From Mycobacterium branderi (GTDB taxonomy: Bacteria > Actinomycetota > Actinomycetes > Mycobacteriales > Mycobacteriaceae), in NCBI RefSeq assembly GCF_010728725.1, contig NZ_AP022606.1, forward strand, positions 1,922,001 through 1,986,000: a stretch of DNA of 64,000 bases, written 5' to 3'. Shown piece after piece: positions 1 to 9,407 of this stretch; position 1 is the first letter of the stretch; each line of letters opens with the position of its first letter. Both the position numbers and the translations under genes were made by a program. A model generated the notes under the pieces. The model saw only the letters and a list, made by a program, of their open reading frames with translations, did not search any database and was not told the DNA's origin.

Positions 1-450
1 GGCACCGACGTGCACCCGATCGAGCGGGGCCGGCCGTGCTGGCTGCTGGGCCTGTTTTTTCCCGACGCCGACGGCTGTGCCGGCCACTCCGACGGCGATG
101 TCGCCGCGCACGCGTTGTGCGACGCGCTGTTGTCCGCGGCCGGACTCGGCGATATCGGCAGCGTGTTCGGCGTCGACGACCCCCGCTGGGCCGGCGTCAG
201 CGGAGCCGACATGCTGCGCCACGTCGCCGAGCTCATTGGGTCCGGCGGGTGGCGGCTCGGCAACGCCGCCGTCCAGGTGATCGGAAACCAGCCCAAGGTG
301 GGTCCGCGTCGCGCCGAGGCGCAGGAGCTGCTGTCCGCTCTGCTGGGCGCTCCGGTGTCGGTGTCGGCGACCACGACCGACGGCCTGGGCCTCACCGGCC
401 GCGGCGAGGGCCTTGCGGCCATAGCAACGGCGCTGGTAGTAGCCCGGTAA
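1..450 (+). CDS. ispF: 2-C-methyl-D-erythritol 2,4-cyclodiphosphate synthase (5' end missing)
   Basis: IspF catalyses the cyclisation step of the MEP isoprenoid pathway in the cytosol. The frame is open from base 1 (GTDVHPIE), so the gene starts upstream of the window; about 8 N-terminal residues are missing compared with the mycobacterial family. Visible family motifs are D-x-H of the metal site at the start, GHSDGDV, the DIG-x-x-F segment, and the [15 protein letters not shown] block near the C-terminus. The internal GTG at 10 is not a real start because the conserved GTD motif lies before it. It is followed 11 nt later by cysS on the same strand, as in other mycobacteria. Confidence 0.95.
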   Translation, partial: GTDVHPIERGRPCWLLGLFFPDADGCAGHSDGDVAAHALCDALLSAAGLGDIGSVFGVDDPRWAGVSGADMLRHVAELIGSGGWRLGNAAVQVIGNQPKVGPRRAEAQELLSALLGAPVSVSATTTDGLGLTGRGEGLAAIATALVVAR

Positions 451-461
451 GCTGGCACGTC

Positions 462-1874
462 GTGACCGATCGCGCCCAGCTGCGGCTACACGACACGGCG
501 ACCGGCGCCGTGCGTGATTTCGTCCCGCTGCGGTCCGGCCACGTCTCGATCTATCTGTGCGGCGCCACCGTGCAGGGCCTGCCGCACATCGGCCATGTTC
601 GCAGCGGGGTGGCCTTCGACATTCTGCGTCGCTGGCTACTGGCCCGCGGCTACGACGTCGCGTTCATCCGCAACGTCACCGACATCGACGACAAGATCCT
701 CAACAAGGCCGCCGCGGCCGGCCGGCCCTGGTGGGAATGGGCGGCCACCTACGAGCGGGCGTTCACCGCCGCCTACGATGCGCTGGGCGTCTTGCCGCCG
801 TCGGCGGAGCCCCGCGCCACCGGGCACATCACCCAGATGGTCGAGTTGATCGAGCGGCTGATCTGCACCGGACATGCCTACACCGGCAACGGCGACGTGT
901 ACTTCGACGTGCTGAGCTATCCCGACTACGGCCAGCTCTCCGGCCACAAGATCGACGACGTCCACCAGGGTGAGGGCGTGGCGACCGGCAAGCGCGACCA
1001 GCGCGACTTCACGCTGTGGAAGGGCGCCAAGCCCGGCGAGCCGTCGTGGCCCACACCATGGGGGCGCGGGCGGCCCGGCTGGCATCTGGAATGCTCGGCC
1101 ATGGCCCGCACCTACCTCGGTCCGGATTTCGACATCCATTGCGGCGGAATGGATTTGGTCTTCCCGCATCACGAGAACGAGATTGCCCAGAGCCGCGCGG
1201 CCGGCGACGGGTTCGCCCGCTACTGGCTGCACAACGGCTGGGTCACCATGGGCGGCGAAAAGATGAGCAAGTCGCTGGGCAACGTCCTGGCGATCCCGGC
1301 GATGCTGGAGCGGGTGCGGCCCGCCGAGTTGCGCTACTACCTAGGCAGCGCGCACTACCGCTCGATGCTGGAGTTCTCCGAGACCGCGCTGCAGGACGCG
1401 GTCAACGCCTACGTCGGTATCGAGGACTTTCTGCACCGGGTGCGCAACCGGGTGGGCGTCGTCGTCCCCGGACAGTGGACACCGCGGTTCGCCGAAGCAC
1501 TCGACGACGATCTCGCGGTGCCGATCGCACTGGCCGAGGTGCACCATGCCCGCGCGGAGGGCAACCGGGCGCTCGACGCCGGCGACCACGAGCGCGCGCT
1601 GGCTCATGCCGCCGCCATCCGAGCGATGATGGGCGTCCTGGGCTGCGATCCCCTCGACGAGCGGTGGGAGTCCCACGACGAGGCCTCGGCTGCGCTGGCG
1701 GCCGTCGACGTGCTGGTGCGTTCGGAGCTGGAACGACGGGAAAAGGCTCGCGAACAACGCGATTGGGCCCTGGCCGACGAGATCCGCAACCGGCTCAAGG
1801 ACGCGGGCATCGAAGTCACCGACACCGCCGATGGACCGCAGTGGTCGTTGGGAACCGAAACCGATGCCCGGTAA
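462..1874 (+). CDS. cysS: Cysteinyl-tRNA synthetase
   Basis: This class I aminoacyl-tRNA synthetase charges tRNA-Cys in the cytosol. The product is 470 aa. It has a HIGH motif (PHIGH, residues 41-45), a KMSKS motif ([10 protein letters not shown]), and the zinc-site residues C33 (CGAT), LECSAM and the HHENE segment, so the core is complete. I chose the GTG at 462 (MTDRAQLR) because this N-terminus matches mycobacterial CysS. The open frame continues upstream to 36, but that extension overlaps ispF out of frame and is not conserved. The 3' end overlaps the next gene by 11 nt, suggesting translational coupling. Confidence 0.95.
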   Translation: MTDRAQLRLHDTATGAVRDFVPLRSGHVSIYLCGATVQGLPHIGHVRSGVAFDILRRWLLARGYDVAFIRNVTDIDDKILNKAAAAGRPWWEWAATYERAFTAAYDALGVLPPSAEPRATGHITQMVELIERLICTGHAYTGNGDVYFDVLSYPDYGQLSGHKIDDVHQGEGVATGKRDQRDFTLWKGAKPGEPSWPTPWGRGRPGWHLECSAMARTYLGPDFDIHCGGMDLVFPHHENEIAQSRAAGDGFARYWLHNGWVTMGGEKMSKSLGNVLAIPAMLERVRPAELRYYLGSAHYRSMLEFSETALQDAVNAYVGIEDFLHRVRNRVGVVVPGQWTPRFAEALDDDLAVPIALAEVHHARAEGNRALDAGDHERALAHAAAIRAMMGVLGCDPLDERWESHDEASAALAAVDVLVRSELERREKAREQRDWALADEIRNRLKDAGIEVTDTADGPQWSLGTETDAR

Positions 1875-2796
1875 TTCGCGGCGCCGCGGCGCGGTCCGCA
1901 AGCCCGGCACCAAGAAAGGGCCCACCGTCGGTTCGGGGGGTGTGCGCCGACGAGGGTTGGAAGGCCGCGGCGCGACGCCGCCGGCACATATGCGGCCCCA
2001 CCATCCGGCCGCCAAACGCGCCAAAGCTCAAGCGCGCCGGCCGGTTAAACGCGTCCAGGACGAAACCGAGACCGTCCTGGGCCGCAACCCGGTGCTGGAA
2101 TGTCTGCGGGCCGGTGTGCCGGCGACCGCCCTTTATGTTGCGCTCGGCGCTCAGGCAGACGAGCGGCTTACCGAATCCGTTACTCGCGCAGCAGATTCCG
2201 GTATTGCGATCCTCGAGGTGCCGCGCGCCGATCTGGACCGGATGACAACCAACGGCCTGCATCAGGGCATCGCGCTGCAGGTTCCGCCCTACGAATACGC
2301 CCATCCCGACGACCTCCTTGCGGCGGCGATGGAATCCCCGCCCGCACTGCTGGTCGCACTGGACAACATCTCCGACCCGCGCAACCTGGGGGCGATCGTG
2401 CGGTCGGTCGCCGCGTTCGCCGGTCATGGCGTGCTGATCCCGCAGCGGCGCTCAGCTTCGGTGACGGCGGTGGCGTGGCGGACCAGCGCCGGCGCAGCGG
2501 CGCGGGTTCCGATTGCGCGGGCCACCAATCTGACTCGCACGCTCAAGGATTGGGCCGGCCGAGGTGTGCAGCTGGTCGGGCTGGACGCGGACGGCGACAC
2601 GACACTCGACCACCTGGACGCCACCGGCCCGGTGGCCGTGGTGGTCGGATCGGAAGGCAAGGGCCTGTCGCGGCTGGTGCGGGAGAACTGCGACGCGGTG
2701 GTGTCGATCCCGATGGCCGGCCCCGCCGAGTCGCTGAATGCCTCGGTGGCCGCCGGGGTAGTACTTGCCGAAATCGCGCGCCAGCGCAGGCATTGA
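1864..2796 (+). CDS. rlmB: 23S rRNA 2'-O-ribose methyltransferase, TrmH/RlmB (SPOUT) family
   Basis: It is predicted to transfer a methyl group from SAM to a ribose 2'-OH in rRNA; the M. tuberculosis counterpart is Rv3579c. About 60 N-terminal residues are a strongly basic RNA-binding tail, then a substrate-binding domain beginning [13 protein letters not shown], then the SPOUT domain with three knot motifs: [26 protein letters not shown] and SIPM...[10 protein letters not shown]. The start ATG at 1864 (MPGNSRRRG) is the conserved one; the frame extends 11 codons upstream inside cysS. The methylation site cannot be read from sequence; the older name tsnR implies thiostrepton-type modification, which is not demonstrated here. 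Confidence 0.9.
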   Translation: MPGNSRRRGAVRKPGTKKGPTVGSGGVRRRGLEGRGATPPAHMRPHHPAAKRAKAQARRPVKRVQDETETVLGRNPVLECLRAGVPATALYVALGAQADERLTESVTRAADSGIAILEVPRADLDRMTTNGLHQGIALQVPPYEYAHPDDLLAAAMESPPALLVALDNISDPRNLGAIVRSVAAFAGHGVLIPQRRSASVTAVAWRTSAGAAARVPIARATNLTRTLKDWAGRGVQLVGLDADGDTTLDHLDATGPVAVVVGSEGKGLSRLVRENCDAVVSIPMAGPAESLNASVAAGVVLAEIARQRRH

Positions 2797-2800
2797 CGGC

Positions 2801-3679
2801 ATGCGGCTGCGGGCACTGGCACTGGCAGCCGTCATTGTCATCGTCCCGTACCCGACGGCCGTCGCACAGCAACCCGATTTCGACGTGGTGGCGCATCGCG
2901 GTGCCGCCGCCGCGCTTGAAATCGGCGTTACCACTTTGGAATTCGATATCGGCATCACCAAAGATCACCAACCGGTGGTGTGGCACGACCAGGACATGCA
3001 GCTGCGAAAGTGCACCGATACCGGCCCCGTTTCGCACGCCGACCCGCAGTATCCCTACGTCGGAAAGCTGGTGCACGAGCTGACCCTCGCCCAGATCCGC
3101 ACTCTTGACTGCGGCGACCGGATCGCTACGCTGCCTGAGATCTTCGCACTCACCGACTCGTATCGCGCAGACGTCCGCTACGACATCGAAACGAAGGTGG
3201 ATCCCGAGCAGCCGACGGCGACGGCCGGCCCGCAGGAGTTCGTCGACGTGATCCTTGCCGCGGTCCGGGCCGCGGGCAAGACCGACCGCGTCGAGATACA
3301 AAGTTTCGACTGGCGAACGCTGCCGTTGGTGCGGCAGGCGGAGCCGTCGATTCCCGTTGTGACCTTATGGAATCAGGCGACGTGGCAACCGGATTCGCCG
3401 TGGCTGGCCGGGATCAACCCCGCCGTCGTCGGTGATCCGGTGATCGCCGCCAGGATGATCGGCGCAAGCATCGTCTCGCCCGCCTACTGGCTGGTCGACA
3501 AGCCGTTTGTCGACCGGGCACATGCGTTGGGGCTCAAGGTGCTTCCGTGGACCATCAACGACACCGCGACCATGCGCCAGCAGATCGACGACGGCGTCGA
3601 CGGCATCATCACCGACGATCCCGTGGCTTTGCGCGCGGTGATGGCCGATCTCGGCATGCCGCTGCCGCCGAGCTATTAG
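2801..3679 (+). CDS. Secreted glycerophosphodiester phosphodiesterase-like protein with an internal deletion
   Basis: GDPD-family enzymes hydrolyse glycerophosphodiesters to glycerol-3-phosphate. The start ATG at 2801 gives a signal peptide (about residues 1-22, ending TAVAQQ), so the protein should be exported. Family residues present are the AHRG histidine (H32), the metal pair E47 and D49 in TTLEFDI, and the WHD histidine (H62). The usual HRG to PENT-like segment is shortened: AHRG is followed almost directly by ALEIGVTTLE, so about 15 residues including the ENT/EES-like turn are missing in frame. The stop codon overlaps the convergent arsB2 stop by 4 nt. No counterpart is known to me at this place in M. 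tuberculosis. Activity is uncertain. Confidence 0.75.
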   Translation: MRLRALALAAVIVIVPYPTAVAQQPDFDVVAHRGAAAALEIGVTTLEFDIGITKDHQPVVWHDQDMQLRKCTDTGPVSHADPQYPYVGKLVHELTLAQIRTLDCGDRIATLPEIFALTDSYRADVRYDIETKVDPEQPTATAGPQEFVDVILAAVRAAGKTDRVEIQSFDWRTLPLVRQAEPSIPVVTLWNQATWQPDSPWLAGINPAVVGDPVIAARMIGASIVSPAYWLVDKPFVDRAHALGLKVLPWTINDTATMRQQIDDGVDGIITDDPVALRAVMADLGMPLPPSY

Positions 3680-4917
3680 ACGCCGAGCAGCCGCACACTG
3701 GCCCACAGCGCCAGCACCGCCGCGACGAGCGCGGTGGGCACCGTGCACAGCCCGAGCCGGGTGTATTCGCCGACGCTGGCCGGAACGTCGTGGCGACGTA
3801 ACACCCTGCGCCACAGCAGGTTCGACAGCGACCCGACATAGGTCAGGTTGGGTCCGATGTTCACCCCGATCAGCACCGCCAGGATCGCCGCCGGCCCGCT
3901 GCTCGCGGCCAGCGGCACCAGCACCAGCGTCGCCGGCAGGTTGTTGACGATGTTCGCCAGCACCGCCGCAACGGCCGCGATGCCCAGCAGCGCAAGCAGA
4001 CCCGAACCCGTCGGCAGGACCGCCCGCATGCCGTCGGCGAACCCGTTGAGCATCACGGCCTGCACCACCACACCCAGTGCGAGCACGAACAACAGGAACG
4101 GAACGTTGACCGCGCGCACGATCTCAACCACCGAGGTGTGCCGGCGAGCGAGGCTGCGCACCGCCAGCACCGACGCGCCCGCCAGCGCCGCCCAGGCCGG
4201 TGCCACGCCGGCGGCTTCGGCGATCGCAAACCCCGCCAACGTCAGCGCGACCACCACCAGAACGAACACCGGTGGCCGGGCCGGCGGCCCGATTTCCTGA
4301 CGATCCGGCACCACGCTCAGATCACGCCTGAAAAACCACCGAAATACCACGTACACGCTGACCACCGCCGCCAGCCACGGCAGCGTCATCAATACCGTGA
4401 ATTTGACGAACGACAGGTCCGCGACATGAAACGCGAGCAGGTTGGTCAGATTCGACACCGGAAGCAGAAGCGACGCGGCGTTGGCCAGATGCGCGCTGGC
4501 ATACGCGTGTGGGCGCACCGGCGCGCGCAGCCACCGGACCGTGGCCAGCACCACCGGAGTCAACAGCACCACGGTGGCGTCCAGGCTCAGCGCAGCGGTG
4601 ATCACCGCGGCAATGACGAACACCTGCCGCAGCAGCCGTCGCGGCCCAAAGCGGGAGTGCGCCAGTGCCGCGCCGGCAGCCTCGAACAGGCCCTCGTCGT
4701 CGCAGAGTTTGGCCAGCACCAGCACCGCACCCAGGAACGCGACCACCCGCGCCAGGCTCGCCACTTCGGCCACGGCCTGATGCAGCGAGATCGCGCCGAC
4801 GCCGAGCAGCACGGCGACGGCGGGGACGGCGGCGAATGCCTCCGGCCATCCCCGCGGCCGGGCGACCGCGAACGCCAGCACGACGGCAAGAAGCAGCAGT
4901 GCGACGAGCAAGGTCAA
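3676..4917 (-). CDS. arsB2: ArsB/NhaD-type membrane transporter (ArsB2)
   Basis: This is an integral membrane permease of the ArsB/citrate ion-transporter superfamily; arsenite efflux is the family label and is not proven for this paralog. It has 413 aa with about 11-12 hydrophobic segments, and motifs such as LCDDEGLF, LSLDATVVLLTPV and NIVNNLPATL typical of the fold. I chose the TTG at 4917 (MTLLVALLLL), which gives the family length; the frame extends upstream only because it shadows the preceding gene. It lies 5 nt downstream of the MBL-fold gene in the same operon. There is no arsR or arsenate reductase nearby, which weakens an arsenic role. Confidence 0.85.
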   Translation of the reverse strand: MTLLVALLLLAVVLAFAVARPRGWPEAFAAVPAVAVLLGVGAISLHQAVAEVASLARVVAFLGAVLVLAKLCDDEGLFEAAGAALAHSRFGPRRLLRQVFVIAAVITAALSLDATVVLLTPVVLATVRWLRAPVRPHAYASAHLANAASLLLPVSNLTNLLAFHVADLSFVKFTVLMTLPWLAAVVSVYVVFRWFFRRDLSVVPDRQEIGPPARPPVFVLVVVALTLAGFAIAEAAGVAPAWAALAGASVLAVRSLARRHTSVVEIVRAVNVPFLLFVLALGVVVQAVMLNGFADGMRAVLPTGSGLLALLGIAAVAAVLANIVNNLPATLVLVPLAASSGPAAILAVLIGVNIGPNLTYVGSLSNLLWRRVLRRHDVPASVGEYTRLGLCTVPTALVAAVLALWASVRLLGV

Positions 4918-4922
4918 TGTTG

Positions 4923-5843
4923 TTAGTTCCAGGGGTCTTCGCGTCGCCACACCGTCGGCATATCCAGTGTGATTCCGTCCTCGGCGGCCAGCCGGTCGAG
5001 GACTCGCATCGAGGCATCCAAATCGTCGCCCGCATAGGGCAACGCCCGCAACGGTTTCGACAGCGGGCGGAAGAGGTCGTCCCAGTGGATCGGCACCACG
5101 CGGCGCGCACCCACCGTGCGCACCGTCTCGGTCCAGTAGTCGACAAGATAGCTTTCCGGCTGCAGGCCAAGCTGTCCCACGCCGAGGTAGGCTACGTCGG
5201 CGCGCTGCCCGGCCAGCGCGCCTTCGACGAAACCGGCGCTGCCCTGGATCAGGCACCGCCGGCCCGACGATCGATGGTGCACAATCGCCGACCAGGCCTC
5301 CCCGCACCGGTAGGCCGAAGCTCTCACCGGCGGCACCACTGGTTCGGTGATCGCGCCGGGAACCCGATCGGGTGGGCAGTGCCGGGATTCGAACAACGTC
5401 AACTCGAAGGCGCCCAACACAATTGGTTCGCCTGAGGCTGCCACCGTTATGCGGTCCGCCGGCAGTCCATACCCGCGGCCGATGTTGGCAGCCGATTCGC
5501 CGCCGACCAGTTGCGCGCCGGTGCGGTCGGCCACCAGCGCGGAATCCAAGGCGTGGTCGATATGCGTATGCACCGGGATCACGGCCTCCAGCCGCGAGAC
5601 CTTGGCCCGGGCCAGGCAGCCGTCGACCCGGGCCGGCGAGGGTGCCACTTTGCGCAGCGCGATGCGCGCCAGGCTGGGCCGGGAGAAGTAGCCGTCGGTC
5701 AGAAGCGCCGAAGCTCCGTCGTCGAGCAGCAGCGTGGAGACTCCCAGCCACGTCACCGCCAGCGGCGCACCAGAACCCGCAGCGGGAACGGTGAACCGGT
5801 GGGCATACCGGGCGATGTCCGGGCGCCCGAGACGCAGCCGCAT
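4923..5843 (-). CDS. Metallo-beta-lactamase-fold hydrolase (Rv3577-like)
   Basis: The 306 aa protein has an MBL-fold HxHxDH motif at H92, H94, D96 and H97 (VHTHIDHALD), with a later histidine in ESRHCPP and a C-terminal PIHWDD that can complete a two-metal site. This resembles the UlaG/RomA-like branch, so a phosphodiesterase- or lactonase-type hydrolysis is plausible, but the substrate is unknown. Its start codon overlaps the pxpA stop by one base, and arsB2 follows 5 nt later, so pxpA-MBL-arsB2 is one transcription unit. The MBL-arsB2 pairing is conserved in M. tuberculosis (Rv3577-Rv3578). Confidence 0.85.
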   Translation of the reverse strand: MRLRLGRPDIARYAHRFTVPAAGSGAPLAVTWLGVSTLLLDDGASALLTDGYFSRPSLARIALRKVAPSPARVDGCLARAKVSRLEAVIPVHTHIDHALDSALVADRTGAQLVGGESAANIGRGYGLPADRITVAASGEPIVLGAFELTLFESRHCPPDRVPGAITEPVVPPVRASAYRCGEAWSAIVHHRSSGRRCLIQGSAGFVEGALAGQRADVAYLGVGQLGLQPESYLVDYWTETVRTVGARRVVPIHWDDLFRPLSKPLRALPYAGDDLDASMRVLDRLAAEDGITLDMPTVWRREDPWN

Positions 5844-6601
5844 CAGCTGAACGCCTTCACGTCGATACCGTCGGCCTTCAGGCGATCGCGCACCGCCGCG
5901 GCGATCTGCACCGCCCCCGGCGAATCACCATGCACACAAACAGATTCCACGCTTACGGAGATTGACGATCCCTCGACGGCGACGACGCGGCCTTTGGTCA
6001 CCATCGTGACGACCCGCTCGGCGATCGCCGCCGGGTCGTGTAAGACCGCGCCGGGTTCACGCCGGGACACCAGCTGGCCGTCCGCCCGGTAGGCGCGATC
6101 AGCGAAAGCTTCCGGCACGGTGCGAAGGCCGCGTTGCGCGGCCTCGTCGAAAAATGCCGAACCCGCCAGGCCCAGCACCGGCAGCCCGGGGTCCACCGAC
6201 CGCACCGCCTCGGCGACCGCGGCGGCCTGCGTATGGTTGGTCACGATCGTGTTGTACAGCGCGCCATGGGGTTTGACGTAGGACACCGCCGAGCCGGCAG
6301 CCTGCGCCAGGCCTTGCAGGGCGCCGATCTGATACACGACGTCGGCGAGCAGATCTTCTGCGGTGACGTCGATGAAGCGTCTGCCGAAACCGGCCAGGTC
6401 GCGGTAGCTCACCTGCGCGCCGATGCGCACACCCCGTTCGGCGGCGATGCGGCAGACCCGCAACAGCCCGGCCGGGTCGCCCGCGTGGAAGCCGCACGCC
6501 ACGTTGGCGCTGGTGACGATGCCGAGCATCGCGTCGTCGTCACCGAGCCGCCAGACGCCGAAGCCCTCGCCCAGGTCGGCGTTGAGATCCACGGAGGCCA
6601 C
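5843..6601 (-). CDS. pxpA: LamB/YcsF family protein, 5-oxoprolinase subunit A
   Basis: PxpA is one component of the PxpABC 5-oxoprolinase that opens 5-oxo-L-proline to glutamate using ATP. The 252 aa product begins with the family signature [11 protein letters not shown] and contains [11 protein letters not shown] and [10 protein letters not shown], all characteristic. The partner subunits pxpB and pxpC are not adjacent and do not occur in this window, so they must lie elsewhere or the protein acts alone. It is the first gene of the pxpA-MBL-arsB2 unit and diverges from the rhodanese gene with only 18 bp between starts. Confidence 0.9.
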   Translation of the reverse strand: MASVDLNADLGEGFGVWRLGDDDAMLGIVTSANVACGFHAGDPAGLLRVCRIAAERGVRIGAQVSYRDLAGFGRRFIDVTAEDLLADVVYQIGALQGLAQAAGSAVSYVKPHGALYNTIVTNHTQAAAVAEAVRSVDPGLPVLGLAGSAFFDEAAQRGLRTVPEAFADRAYRADGQLVSRREPGAVLHDPAAIAERVVTMVTKGRVVAVEGSSISVSVESVCVHGDSPGAVQIAAAVRDRLKADGIDVKAFS

Positions 6602-6619
6602 GGAGGTTAGCTTAGGGCC

Positions 6620-7462
6620 GTGGAGAGCACACGTGCCGAGGTCTTGATTACCGCGACCGAGCTAGCGGAGCGCATCGGCAAGGGTCGACCGGTGACGATT
6701 CTCGATGTGCGCTGGCAGCTCAGCGAGCCCGACGGGCTTGCGGCCTACCGCCACGGCCACATTCCGGGCGCCGTGTACGTGTCGCTCGAGGACGAACTCA
6801 CCGACCACGCCGTGACCGGCCGGGGCCGCCATCCGCTGCCCTCCGGACGCAGCGTCGAGGCGGCCGCGCGGCGGTGGGGCATCCGTCGAGGTGTGCCGGT
6901 GGTGGCCTACGACGACTGGAATCGGGCCGGTTCGGCGCGGGCCTGGTGGGTGCTGACGGCGGCGGGCCTCGACGACGTTCGCATCCTCGACGGCGGCCTG
7001 GCCGCGTGGCTCGCGGCCGGCGGCCCGCTCGAGGCCGGGACCGTCACACCCGAGCCCGGCGACGTCACGGTGCCGCACAGCGACCTGTATGCCGGAGCCC
7101 GGCGCACGCTGACGGCGGAACAGGCCGCAGACTTCCTATTGCTCGACGCCCGCGCGCCCGAACGCTTCCGCGGCGACGTCGAACCCGTCGATCCGGTCGC
7201 CGGCCACATTCCGGGCGCCAAAAACGTGGCCAGCACCAGCGTGCTTGGAACTGACGGCACGTTCCTGCCCGACACGCAACTGCGTGAGCTGTTCGCTGAA
7301 TACGATGCCGACACCGGTGTGTACTGCGGCTCAGGGGTCACCGCCTCAGTGGTCGTCGCGGCGCTGGCCGCCACCGGGGTGGACGCGGCGTTGTATCCCG
7401 GCTCGTGGTCGGAGTGGATTTTGGATCCCGGGCGGCCGGTAGCCCGTGGCGAGCACGGTTGA
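6620..7462 (+). CDS. Thiosulfate/3-mercaptopyruvate sulfurtransferase (two rhodanese domains)
   Basis: It is predicted to move a sulfane sulfur from thiosulfate or mercaptopyruvate to an acceptor. The 280 aa product has two tandem rhodanese domains. The N-terminal one is inactive ([15 protein letters not shown], no catalytic cysteine). The C-terminal one has [21 protein letters not shown] and the active-site loop YCGSGVTAS with C236. The start is GTG at 6620, the first plausible start after the divergent pxpA start. The C-terminus runs close to the LacI gene start (20 nt), so the two may be cotranscribed. Substrate preference cannot be read from the loop with certainty. Confidence 0.88.
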   Translation: MESTRAEVLITATELAERIGKGRPVTILDVRWQLSEPDGLAAYRHGHIPGAVYVSLEDELTDHAVTGRGRHPLPSGRSVEAAARRWGIRRGVPVVAYDDWNRAGSARAWWVLTAAGLDDVRILDGGLAAWLAAGGPLEAGTVTPEPGDVTVPHSDLYAGARRTLTAEQAADFLLLDARAPERFRGDVEPVDPVAGHIPGAKNVASTSVLGTDGTFLPDTQLRELFAEYDADTGVYCGSGVTASVVVAALAATGVDAALYPGSWSEWILDPGRPVARGEHG

Positions 7463-7481
7463 ACCGGTAGCCTCACGGGAC

Positions 7482-8555
7482 ATGAGTCCCACGCCGCGAC
7501 GGCGGGCGACCCTGGCATCGCTCGCCGCCGAGCTCAAGGTGTCGCGGACCACCATCTCCAATGCCTACAACCGGCCCGACCAACTGTCGCCCGAACTGCG
7601 GGAGCGGGTGCTGGCCGCCGCCAAACGACTGGGGTATCCGGGGCCCGATCCGGTCGCGCGGTCGCTGCGCACCCGCAAAGCCGGCGCGGTGGGCCTGGTC
7701 AGCACCGAACCACTGACCTATTCGTTCAGTGACCCCGCCGCGCTGGATTTCGTTGCGGGACTGGCACAGTCGTGCGAGGAGCGGGGCCAGGGACTGATGC
7801 TGATCGCCGTCGGGCCAAGCCGCACGGTGGCCAAGGGATCCGAATCGGTACTCGCGGCGGGCGTCGACGGCTTCGTAGTGTATTCGGTGTCCGACGACGA
7901 CCCCTATCTGCAGGTCGCGCTGCAACGACGGCTGCCTGTCGTCGTGGTCGATCAGCCCAAAGACGTCCCCGGCACGTCGCGGGTCGGCATCGACGACCGG
8001 GGCGCGATGCGCGAGCTCGCCGACCACGTGCTCGGCTTCGGCCATCGCCAGATCGGGCTGCTGACCATGCGGCTGCGCCGGGATCGGCGCGAAGGGGTGG
8101 TCAACTCGGGACGTCTGAGGTCTGCCACGTTTCAGGTGCAAGCCGAACGTATCCACGGTGCTCGCGACGCGATGGCGGCCGCCGGCGTCGACCCGGAGTC
8201 ACTGACGGTCGTCGAAAGCTACGAGCACACGCCCACGTCGGGCGGTGCCGCCGCCGAGGTCGCGCTGCAGGCCAACCCGCGCATCACCGCGCTGATGTGC
8301 ACCGCCGACGTCCTCGCCCTGTCGGCAATGGACTACCTGCGCGGCCGGGGCATCTACGTTCCAGGTCAGATGACCGTGACCGGCTTCGACGGGGTGCCCG
8401 AGGCGCGGCGTCGCGGGCTGACCACGGTCGCGCAACCAAGCCTGCACAAGGGCCGTCGCGCCGGTGAGCTCTTGCACGAAGACGGAAGCCATCCGTCGGT
8501 CGAGTTGCTGGAAACGACGCTGATCCGGGGACGGACCGCCGGCCCGCCGGCGTAG
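7482..8555 (+). CDS. LacI-family transcriptional regulator (Rv3575c-like)
   Basis: The protein is 357 aa. It has an N-terminal LacI-type helix-turn-helix (TLASLAAELKVSRTTISNAYN, hinge helix following at about residues 45-55) and a periplasmic-binding-protein-like effector domain with the family blocks VDGFVVYS, GIDDRGAM, GFGHRQIGLLT and TALMCTADVLALSAMDYL. I chose the ATG at 7482 (MSPTPRRRATL), which matches the mycobacterial homologue; the frame extends 12 codons upstream. The effector and target are unknown. It converges with kstR (8 bp between stops), a conserved arrangement in mycobacteria. Confidence 0.9.
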   Translation: MSPTPRRRATLASLAAELKVSRTTISNAYNRPDQLSPELRERVLAAAKRLGYPGPDPVARSLRTRKAGAVGLVSTEPLTYSFSDPAALDFVAGLAQSCEERGQGLMLIAVGPSRTVAKGSESVLAAGVDGFVVYSVSDDDPYLQVALQRRLPVVVVDQPKDVPGTSRVGIDDRGAMRELADHVLGFGHRQIGLLTMRLRRDRREGVVNSGRLRSATFQVQAERIHGARDAMAAAGVDPESLTVVESYEHTPTSGGAAAEVALQANPRITALMCTADVLALSAMDYLRGRGIYVPGQMTVTGFDGVPEARRRGLTTVAQPSLHKGRRAGELLHEDGSHPSVELLETTLIRGRTAGPPA

Positions 8556-8562
8556 ATCCGGG

Positions 8563-9234
8563 CTAAATCTTCGGGTGCTCCTGGTCGCCGATCAGCAGCC
8601 GCACGGCCAAGTCCAGCCGCTTGCTCACGTCCGTCGCCGATGCCCGACGGGTGAGCCAGGCGAGCAGGTTCGACGTCCAGACATTCGAGAGCACCCGAGC
8701 GATGTGGTACTCCTCCTCGGTCGGTTCGCCTTCGGCCATCGCGCGGGCGAACATGGAATCGATGACCTTCTCGACGTGGTCCACCTCGCCGGCCGCCGAC
8801 GCGTCGGCAAAGACATACGCGCGGGTCATGGCCTCGGTCAGCAGCGGGTTGCGCTGCATCGCCCGGTTGAGCCTGTTGATCATGAAATTCAGCCGCTGAT
8901 AAGGCGTTCCGCCTGTCAGTGTGGACCGGTCGGTCTTGGCGTCGATGCGCTCGAACTCGCGGCCCAGCGCCGAAACCAGCAAATGCACCTTGGATGGAAA
9001 GTAGCGGTACAGCGTGCCGACAGCGACGTCCGCCCGGTCGGCCACCGCGCGCATCTGAACTGCTTCGTAGCCGCCCTTGGAGGCAATCGCCATCGTCGCG
9101 TCCAGAATGCGTTTGCGACGCTCCCGCTGCGCCTCGGACCCGAGCTCGGACTCGGCCAAAACCGCCACGTTCATGACCTCACGGGGCTGTGCATCCCCGG
9201 AGCGACCCGAATTGGCGTTCGCTGGCGACGACAT
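8563..9234 (-). CDS. kstR: TetR-family repressor of cholesterol catabolism, KstR
   Basis: KstR represses the large cholesterol regulon and is released by 3-oxo-4-cholestenoyl-CoA-type ligands (knowledge from M. tuberculosis Rv3574). The TetR HTH (AVADRADVAVGTLYRYFPSK) and ligand domain are near-identical to mycobacterial KstR. I chose the ATG at 9234 because AGAAGGAG lies 11 nt upstream; a TTG at 9270 has no such site, and an ATG at 9174 (MNVAVLAES) is the shorter start used in some annotations. It is divergent from fadE34, and the shared 173 bp contains one perfect KstR operator, so kstR is autoregulated. Confidence 0.96.
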   Translation of the reverse strand: MSSPANANSGRSGDAQPREVMNVAVLAESELGSEAQRERRKRILDATMAIASKGGYEAVQMRAVADRADVAVGTLYRYFPSKVHLLVSALGREFERIDAKTDRSTLTGGTPYQRLNFMINRLNRAMQRNPLLTEAMTRAYVFADASAAGEVDHVEKVIDSMFARAMAEGEPTEEEYHIARVLSNVWTSNLLAWLTRRASATDVSKRLDLAVRLLIGDQEHPKI

Positions 9235-9373
9235 GTGACGGGCAGCTCCTTCTGTTGCGTTCCCGCTCAAACGATACGCACGCAGAGCGCGAATTTCCCA
9301 TCTCGCTGCAGTCGGGACACCGGAGCGTCCTGCTGCGATGGCGTTCGACTTGACGGTCGATCGCTGGCACTAT

Positions 9374-9387
9374 TAGAACACGTTCTA
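9374..9387. promoter_or_regulatory. KstR operator (kstR / fadE34)
   Basis: TAGAACACGTTCTA is a perfect 14-bp palindrome fitting the KstR consensus TnnAACnnGTTnnA. It lies in the divergent kstR-fadE34 intergenic region, 20 nt before the fadE34 start. Confidence 0.93.
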
Positions 9388-9407
9388 GTCGACCGAGGAG
9401 CCTCAAC

